In this document: positions 17,494-22,830 of the stretch, one piece after another
Layout of the letters: each line of letters begins with the position of its first letter
Numbering within the stretch: position 1 is the stretch's first letter
From: Clostridia bacterium
GTDB lineage: Bacteria; Bacillota_A; Clostridia; Oscillospirales; CAG-272
DNA: 25,649 nucleotides
Direction of reading: 5' to 3'
NCBI GenBank assembly: GCA_017462125.1
Contig: JAFTRQ010000113.1
Location: forward strand, 1 to 25,649
Program-made: the position numbers and the translations under genes
Notes under the pieces: generated by a model
Seen by the model: only the letters and a program-made list of their open reading frames with translations
Database searches by the model: none
Told to the model about the DNA's origin: nothing

Positions 17494-19395
17494 TTATATT
17501 TGTTCTCGGGACTTAAGCCACCACTCGAAGAATAAGAGGGCAACAAGCGCGATTGCAAAGTAAAGTAATAGGTCTACGTCGGATGCGTCGGTTTCCTGAT
17601 AGAAATAAGGATTGGTAAGGGTATCAATCTCGAGGTTGATATCGCTTTCCGACGCGGGAAGTTTTACGTAGAAGTTTTCGATGAGCGGATCTCCCGAAAG
17701 AAGTTCTTGCGTTGCAGTGTAAACTCCCGTATTGGTAACCTTGATAGAATAGGGGAAGGTTTCGGCAACAGTGTCAACGCCGGGGCCTACGATATTAAGC
17801 TCATCGCTACGCGAATTCAGTTCTACTGTCTCATTTACATTGAATACAAAGCCGTCAAGTGTTTGGGGAGCAAAGTAATCAATGATGTTATACATAAACA
17901 GGGGAAAATCGGGCTTGACCGCGAAGTTAGAATAGTTATGGCTGAACGTCATAACTACAACTTTAGCGTCGGAGTCGTCTTTTACCATCACAACGGGGTA
18001 GGATTGACAATACATCAGAGGAATGTAATCATCTGAGTTTGCGACTTCCGTAAACCTTGTGACGGTAATATTTTCCGGCGTAATATTTTTCATGATCGGA
18101 TGAGGGTCTCCTGCTTCAAGCGGCAACTCTCCGCGTGTAGTATAATACGTATTCCCGAGCTGAATTCCGCTATTTGAGGGGAGATGGTCGGGGTTCGAGA
18201 GGATCACGATACCGTCGGTTGGAATCGTCGATGGCATCGCGTGCTCAAAGATATACATATCGTATCCTTCAGTTTCGGGCACTTCTTCAAACTTGACCTC
18301 GTCCACTTCAATATCCCAATAATCGCCGAGCTGGTTCCGAAGGACCATAAGCGCACTGGCAAAGTAGTTGTTGGGGCGATAGCTGTAGTACTGAATCTTG
18401 AATACAGGCTTTTTACCGCCGTAAAGATAGAAGTTGTTATCCTGAGAGAGTGAGTCGTATTCTGCATGATATACATGCACATAATTGTACTCGTAGATGC
18501 TGACGGTTTCTGACGCGGTTTCTTCATCCGTGGAGAAGACAAGGGTTGTAACCTGATCATTGCTGCATCTTGCGGTTACTTTGTAATTGAGGTTGCTCTC
18601 TTCAGCGTTTACACCGTAAAAATCGACGTAAACATCGATATCTGAGTCACTGCCGTAGCATGCAACGTCTATCTCAAAAACATACTGGTTTTCAACGATC
18701 GTTGCGCGAACGTCGAGAATCGCAGCGTTCCAATCCAAAGGATCCGAAACGTCAATAACCTTGACTTTACCCTTATCGATATAATTCGAGTCGGTATAAA
18801 GGACAACCTCACTATTTACGGTATAAGCCGTAACCTCCTCTGCCAACTTCATCGCGCCATCAATATCCGGATTACCGAGGGTATAGGGCGGAGCATTGAC
18901 ATCGAGCAAGGACGTCAGAGCGTTCTTAACCTCTGCGACAGAATCAGCGCCTGCCTGCTGAACGAGAAAATATGATTTTTCTGATGCAATGATGACCGAT
19001 ACATGCTTTTCATCTTTAAACAACTCGTCAACGTATTTTGACACTTGGTCAATAGTACGCTCGAAGCGAGAAAAGCCGTTGCTTTCTGCAAGCATAGATG
19101 CGGATGCATCTATAATAATGACAGAATTCTTGCCGTTGTTTCCTTCTTCATCCACGAGAAAGGGCTGTGCCAAAATCAGGGATGCAGCGGTGATAGCAAG
19201 TACCTGACACAAAAAGAGAAGGATGTTGCGCAGGTTACTGATCGGAATTTTTTTCTTTTTGAATTTTAAGCTTTTTTTCCAGACGTAAGTGCTGGAAATG
19301 ATTTTGTTTTGAAAATTGGGCTTGATGATATAGATGATTATAAGTGCAACCAAACCGAGAAGGCCCAAAAATCCTAAAGGTGTTAGCCAACTCAT
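17494..19395 (-). CDS. BatA-like VWA membrane protein
   Basis: This 633-aa protein has the BatA N-terminal membrane domain: TM at about 7-27, a basic cytoplasmic loop (KKSLKFKKKKIP), and a TM at about 56-78. The VWA domain follows at once with MIDAS D96-A-S98-A-S100 in the IIIDASASM strand. An Ig-like beta region is visible around 215-320. A middle part (about 330-500) looks like the degenerate GATase1-like fold common in these proteins (YDMYIFEHAMP ... GIVILSNP). The C-terminal TM is about 608-627, ending WWLKSREQI. The VWA domain should face outward. The start overlaps the DUF58 stop by 4 nt (ATGA), a sign of translational coupling. The cellular role is not established for Clostridia; Bat proteins in Bacteroidetes are linked to stress and envelope functions. 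Confidence 0.92.
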   Translation of the reverse strand: MSWLTPLGFLGLLGLVALIIIYIIKPNFQNKIISSTYVWKKSLKFKKKKIPISNLRNILLFLCQVLAITAASLILAQPFLVDEEGNNGKNSVIIIDASASMLAESNGFSRFERTIDQVSKYVDELFKDEKHVSVIIASEKSYFLVQQAGADSVAEVKNALTSLLDVNAPPYTLGNPDIDGAMKLAEEVTAYTVNSEVVLYTDSNYIDKGKVKVIDVSDPLDWNAAILDVRATIVENQYVFEIDVACYGSDSDIDVYVDFYGVNAEESNLNYKVTARCSNDQVTTLVFSTDEETASETVSIYEYNYVHVYHAEYDSLSQDNNFYLYGGKKPVFKIQYYSYRPNNYFASALMVLRNQLGDYWDIEVDEVKFEEVPETEGYDMYIFEHAMPSTIPTDGIVILSNPDHLPSNSGIQLGNTYYTTRGELPLEAGDPHPIMKNITPENITVTRFTEVANSDDYIPLMYCQSYPVVMVKDDSDAKVVVMTFSHNYSNFAVKPDFPLFMYNIIDYFAPQTLDGFVFNVNETVELNSRSDELNIVGPGVDTVAETFPYSIKVTNTGVYTATQELLSGDPLIENFYVKLPASESDINLEIDTLTNPYFYQETDASDVDLLLYFAIALVALLFFEWWLKSREQI

Positions 19396-20291
19396 GCCAT
19401 GATACCTACTTTCAATAATTCTTTGAACAGCATTTTTTCAATGGGTTGGTCAGTGCTTACGGATATAAAGTCGGCACCGCGCGATGCGCAGAACGATTTC
19501 AGCTCATTCTTCATTTCTTCAAGCGCCTCAGAATATGCGATATGATTGGAACGGTTGATTTTCAGCTTGAGGTTTTTTGCATCTTCCATTCCGTGTGCTT
19601 CTGAGTCGATCAGATTGACTCGACCGTCGTAAGCAGGCTCTATTTCATCAGGCGTCATGACCTGAATGAGAAGAACCTGCTTTTTCTTGAAGCAGAGAAA
19701 ATCGATCGCCTTTTTCCAATCGCTGTCAGTGAAGAAGTCTGAAATGATCACCGTAAGACCGTCATTGGTTCCAATGTTGGGGCAACCCGTGACTGCCTGG
19801 TAGATATCCGATTCATCATCGAATTCTATAGTATCGAAGGTGCTGATCGCATCGAAAAAGGAGCGTTTTCCAACGATCGTTCCGAAATTATTTTCGGCTT
19901 TGTCGCCGCGAATAAATCTGAACGAAACCTTATCCATATTGTGAACCGAAAGATATCCGAGCGCTGCGGCAACACCGATGGTGTAATTTGCCTTTTCCGG
20001 CATATCCTTGCCCATAGATGCAGAGCAATCGATAAAGATCTGCGTGTGCATCTGTCTTTCGTCGGTAAATAGCTTCAGAAAGAACTTTTCAAAACGGCTG
20101 TATAGATTCCAGTCGATTCTACGAATATCGTCACCGAGCATGTATTCGCGGTAATCGGCGAATTCAACGGTTTGTCCGTAAGTCCTTACGAGATGTTTTC
20201 CGCCGAAGAATCCGCCGAGATTTGCACGAAGCTCAAGGGCAAGTGTTTCGAGACGACTGAAAAAAGCGTCGTTTAAATAAGAACCTTTCAT
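19392..20291 (-). CDS. DUF58 family protein (VWA-like partner of MoxR)
   Basis: This 299-aa protein has the DUF58 signature at residues about 44-66 (FADYREYMLGDDIRRIDWN), preceded by GGKHLVRTYGQ. It has a VWA-like fold with MIDAS D88-C-S90-A-S92 in the IFIDCSASM strand. It lacks the N-terminal TM segments found in some DUF58 proteins, so it is likely cytoplasmic or membrane-peripheral. DUF58 proteins are nearly always next to a MoxR ATPase and are thought to act as its adaptor or substrate. The ATG overlaps the moxR stop by one base (TAATG), with GGGAG just upstream, and its own stop overlaps the BatA-like gene. Confidence 0.94.
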   Translation of the reverse strand: MKGSYLNDAFFSRLETLALELRANLGGFFGGKHLVRTYGQTVEFADYREYMLGDDIRRIDWNLYSRFEKFFLKLFTDERQMHTQIFIDCSASMGKDMPEKANYTIGVAAALGYLSVHNMDKVSFRFIRGDKAENNFGTIVGKRSFFDAISTFDTIEFDDESDIYQAVTGCPNIGTNDGLTVIISDFFTDSDWKKAIDFLCFKKKQVLLIQVMTPDEIEPAYDGRVNLIDSEAHGMEDAKNLKLKINRSNHIAYSEALEEMKNELKSFCASRGADFISVSTDQPIEKMLFKELLKVGIMA

Positions 20292-21397
20292 TATTTTCTC
20301 CCGAACCGTCCACGTTTCTTAGTATCTTTTGCATCGGTAGCCTCTTCTTCTGCCGTCTCATTGGCAGCGACTGTTACCTTTGCCTTGACTACAGGCTTTT
20401 CAGCCGCGATATTGCATTTGTCGATCAACTCAGCAACGATCATATTGATGATCTCATCTGCAGAAACTCTTTCTGCAGCAGCTTCAAAAGTGAGCTTGAT
20501 ACGGTGACGGAGAACGGGGAGTGCAAGCTCGTTAATGTCATTGTAGGATACGTTAAATCTTCCGTTCATGAGAGCCTTAACCTTTGCAGCAGAGATCAGC
20601 GCCTGACCTGCACGAGGGGAAGCTCCGAGACGAACATACTTCTTTGCAGCCTCAGATGCGCACTCGCTATCGGGATGCGTAGCGGAGCAGAGCATCATTG
20701 CATACTTCATGACGTCGGTTGCAACGGGGATCGCGTTTGCGGTAGCTCTCATTTCGAGAAGTTCTTCACCGGTACAAGCGGAGTCCGCAACCTCAGCCAT
20801 GGTCTTCTGAGTCATATTAACGATATCAAGAAGTTCATCCAGCGAGGGGTTCTTTACGATGATCTTGAACATGAAACGGTCCATCTGTGCCTCGGGCAGA
20901 GGGTAGGTACCGTCCTGCTCGATCGGGTTCTGAGTAGCCAGAACGAAGAAGGGTTCTGCGAGCTTTCTGGAAACACCCATAACGGTAACGGTGTGCTCCT
21001 GCATTGCCTCCAGAAGTGCAGACTGCGTCTTAGGAGTTGCACGGTTGATCTCGTCCGCGAGAATGATGTTGGAGAAGATAGGACCGGGCTGGAACTCGAA
21101 AGAGGAGTTGCCGTTTTCGTCCTTGACGATAATGTTAGTACCTGTTACGTCCGCGGGCATCAGGTCGGGGGTAAACTGAATTCTTGAGAAGGGAAGGTTG
21201 AAAACTCTTCCGAGGGTTCTGACAAGACGGGTCTTACCAACTCCGGGAACGCCTTCGAGAAGTACGTTACCACCGGAGATCATAGCAATTACCGCGCCCT
21301 CAATAACGTCCTTCTGTCCGATCACGTCGCGGCTGATCTGTGCGTATATATTTTTGCACTGCTCACTGAATTTTTTGATGTTTTCTTCTGATATCAT
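20291..21397 (-). CDS. MoxR family AAA+ ATPase
   Basis: This cytoplasmic AAA+ ATPase has 368 aa. ATG 21397 is preferred because GAGGA lies 8 nt upstream; the in-frame GTG at 21412 is part of that ribosome-binding region. Motifs: Walker A GVPGVGKT (49-56), Walker B ILADEINRA (112-120), sensor-1 ATQNP (154-158) and the MoxR-typical PLPEAQMDRF (about 167-176), plus the RLGASPRAGQAL element (sensor-2 region) of the lid. The family remodels or activates partner proteins, often those with VWA domains, and here three VWA-type genes follow directly. A C-terminal tail of about 40 residues rich in Ala, Glu, Lys and Arg (ending KKRGRFGRK) goes beyond the usual fold and may be a contact or regulatory extension. 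The gap to the upstream gene is 37 nt. Confidence 0.96.
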   Translation of the reverse strand: MISEENIKKFSEQCKNIYAQISRDVIGQKDVIEGAVIAMISGGNVLLEGVPGVGKTRLVRTLGRVFNLPFSRIQFTPDLMPADVTGTNIIVKDENGNSSFEFQPGPIFSNIILADEINRATPKTQSALLEAMQEHTVTVMGVSRKLAEPFFVLATQNPIEQDGTYPLPEAQMDRFMFKIIVKNPSLDELLDIVNMTQKTMAEVADSACTGEELLEMRATANAIPVATDVMKYAMMLCSATHPDSECASEAAKKYVRLGASPRAGQALISAAKVKALMNGRFNVSYNDINELALPVLRHRIKLTFEAAAERVSADEIINMIVAELIDKCNIAAEKPVVKAKVTVAANETAEEEATDAKDTKKRGRFGRK

Positions 21398-21434
21398 TGG
21401 AATGATCCTCACTTTCTAAATTGACAAATGTTAA

Positions 21435-22523
21435 TTAAACGATTCCTAAATATTGTTCAATCATTGCGATTTCGTCATCGCTGAGAGTGTCACGGTTCTT
21501 CTCAAGGTATTCCTTAATCTGATCCTTGTAGTCCTCCAGAACCTCGCGGTAGTAGGTTTCGCCGTCGATGATCTGGTTGGCGTCGTCGTGTTTACCGCCT
21601 GCGCCATTGCCGGGCTGACCGGGTTGGCCGGGCTGATTGCCTTGACCGTCACCTTCGCCCTCGCCTTCGCCTTCGCCTTCTCCTTGACCGTCGCCTTGAC
21701 CGTCGCCTTGACCGTCGCCGTCGCCATTGCCGTCTCCTTCGCCGTCACCGTCGCCGTCACCCTCGCCTTCTCCGTCGCCTTCTGCCGGCTCGAAAATTGC
21801 GAAAACATCGACATCAGCCTCCAGCTCCTTATCGGTTCTGTAGGGTTTTGTGTTTCCGTCGCTCCATTCAACAAAGGTATAGCCTTCGTCCGGAATTGCG
21901 GTTACACCTGTAGCATTGCCGCCCAGAAGAACGAGCTGATCCTGTTCACCGTCGATCGATCCTGCTCCTTCAACGTCGTAGGTGACGGAGACGAAGACCT
22001 CAGGCTCCTTGGGAAGGATCGCGTCTATAATATCGTCACCGCCGGGAAGAACGCCACGTACAGCAAGGACGGAGACCGTGGTCATGCCAATGCCAAGCAG
22101 CATGCAAACGACAAGAGATACCCAAATTTTTCTCGCAATCGAGAGCTTAATGCTCTTTGAATTGACTGTATTCAGGACTGCCTTTGCATCTTCACGCTGT
22201 GCGGATGCCATATAAGAGTCATCATTTTCATACTCTACCATCGTAATGAGACGCTCTTCCAGACCGAGTTTGTCAAGTCTGCGTGCATTTGCCATAACCG
22301 ACGGATAGAACGTTTTGAAGTAGAAGATTGCCGTTGCAACGACAGTAACTACACCAAGGGTTGCAAGCGATATCCAAATCTCATTATATGGAGTGAACCA
22401 TGTAACAAGTGCGGCGATAAAGTTTGCGATAAAGCCTACTGCAAGGCCTGAAAAAAGTGATTTTAAAAATGCTTCGAAACGTAATTTTGCAAGATATTTT
22501 TTAAAATGCTGTTTGTTATCCAT
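21435..22523 (-). CDS. Three-TM protein with divergent InlB-like domain and Gly/Glu/Asp/Gln tract, first gene of the MoxR operon
   Basis: This 362-aa protein starts at ATG 22523, preceded by AAAGGA; the frame extends to 22547 without support. TM segments are at about 25-43, 49-68 and 133-156. Between TM2 and TM3 is a cytoplasmic stretch with RRLDKLGLEERLITMVE, reminiscent of DUF4175-like membrane proteins found in MoxR/VWA loci. After TM3, outside the cell, residues about 177-245 form a divergent InlB B-repeat (VTYDVEGAGSI ... GYTFVEWSDG). A tract at 249-310 is almost only Gly, Glu, Asp and Gln with two-residue periodicity, then QPGQPGQPG. The last 45 residues form a charged helical pair. The acidic tract could bind cations or act as a flexible stalk (inference). 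It heads the operon, with a good promoter about 100 nt upstream. Confidence 0.88.
   Translation of the reverse strand: MDNKQHFKKYLAKLRFEAFLKSLFSGLAVGFIANFIAALVTWFTPYNEIWISLATLGVVTVVATAIFYFKTFYPSVMANARRLDKLGLEERLITMVEYENDDSYMASAQREDAKAVLNTVNSKSIKLSIARKIWVSLVVCMLLGIGMTTVSVLAVRGVLPGGDDIIDAILPKEPEVFVSVTYDVEGAGSIDGEQDQLVLLGGNATGVTAIPDEGYTFVEWSDGNTKPYRTDKELEADVDVFAIFEPAEGDGEGEGDGDGDGEGDGNGDGDGQGDGQGDGQGEGEGEGEGEGDGQGNQPGQPGQPGNGAGGKHDDANQIIDGETYYREVLEDYKDQIKEYLEKNRDTLSDDEIAMIEQYLGIV
21605..21783 (-). repeat. Hexanucleotide-type coding low-complexity tract (Gly-acidic/Gly-Gln)
   Basis: Imperfect 6-nt repeats (forms of CTTCGC, CGTCGC, CTTGAC on the plus strand) encode alternating Gly with Glu, Asp or Gln. 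Changes of 6 nt keep the frame, so length variation between strains is expected. Confidence 0.9.
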
Positions 22524-22540
22524 AATGTGTTCCTTTCTAT

Positions 22541-22555
22541 AACTCAAAAAGAGTT
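22541..22555 (-). other. Small hairpin in the 5' UTR of the MoxR operon
   Basis: AACTC-TTTTT-GAGTT on the minus strand forms a perfect 5-bp stem with a 5-nt loop, immediately upstream of the AAAGGA site used by the first gene. It may modulate initiation or be chance. Confidence 0.3.
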
Positions 22556-22620
22556 AAAATTGAATTGTGTGTGGAAATCTATCACATGGGTTTGCATGCC
22601 TAAACGAACAGCTTACAAAC

Positions 22621-22649
22621 AGTATAAAGTATACATATGTGCATGTAAA
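22621..22649 (-). promoter_or_regulatory. SigA-type promoter of the MoxR/VWA/lipoprotein operon
   Basis: On the minus strand the -35 box TTTACA (complement of 22644-22649) and -10 box TATACT (complement of 22621-22626) are separated by 17 nt; each differs from consensus at one base. Predicted start of transcription is near 22613-22615, giving a 5' UTR of about 90 nt before ATG 22523. No equally good promoter was noticed in the short gaps between the seven genes. Confidence 0.75.
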
Positions 22650-22699
22650 GAATATTGTTTGGGATAGAGTAGCTAAAAGGGGGGAGGGGATACTAAAGT

Positions 22700-22734
22700 G
22701 CCAATGCCGTAACAGTTCATTGCTACGGCATGGC
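22700..22734. other. Intergenic hairpin upstream of the operon promoter
   Basis: GCC plus ATGCCGTA (22700-22702, 22704-22711) pairs with TACGGCAT plus GGC (22724-22734). The stem is 11 pairs with one bulged A, and the loop is 12 nt. On the plus strand ATGATTTT follows. It may be a second terminator, an operator or part of an RNA; no family is recognised. Confidence 0.4.
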
Positions 22735-22769
22735 ATGATTTTAAGCGTTAAAACTTAATCTCTTGTCAT

Positions 22770-22797
22770 GTCCTTGCGGGATTTCTCCCGCAAGGAC
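22770..22797 (-). terminator. Hairpin after the partial LRR gene, probable terminator
   Basis: A perfect 11-bp GC-rich stem (22770-22780 with 22787-22797) and 6-nt loop lies 33 nt after the stop of the upstream minus-strand gene. The minus-strand tail (ATGACAAGAG) lacks a T tract, so termination may be weak or factor-assisted, or the hairpin may protect the 3' end. The plus-strand tail is only TTTGTGG. Beyond this and the neighbouring hairpin and promoter, I see nothing else in 22524-22830. Confidence 0.5.
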
Positions 22798-22830
22798 TTT
22801 GTGGTAAATCGTTGTCTGTTGAGTGGCTTT

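Noticed and set aside
20291..21397. MoxR and VWA genes considered as part of an anti-phage defence island
   Set aside because: The partners here are BatA-like, DUF58 and lipoprotein genes with export signals. No nuclease, methylase or other defence gene is present.
21453..22160. Plus-strand frame encoding a hydrophobic Ala/Val/Leu/Thr-rich repeat protein
   Set aside because: It is the mirror of the Gly/Asp/Glu hexamer tract in the true minus-strand gene. The apparent membrane-like sequence is an artefact of the repeat.
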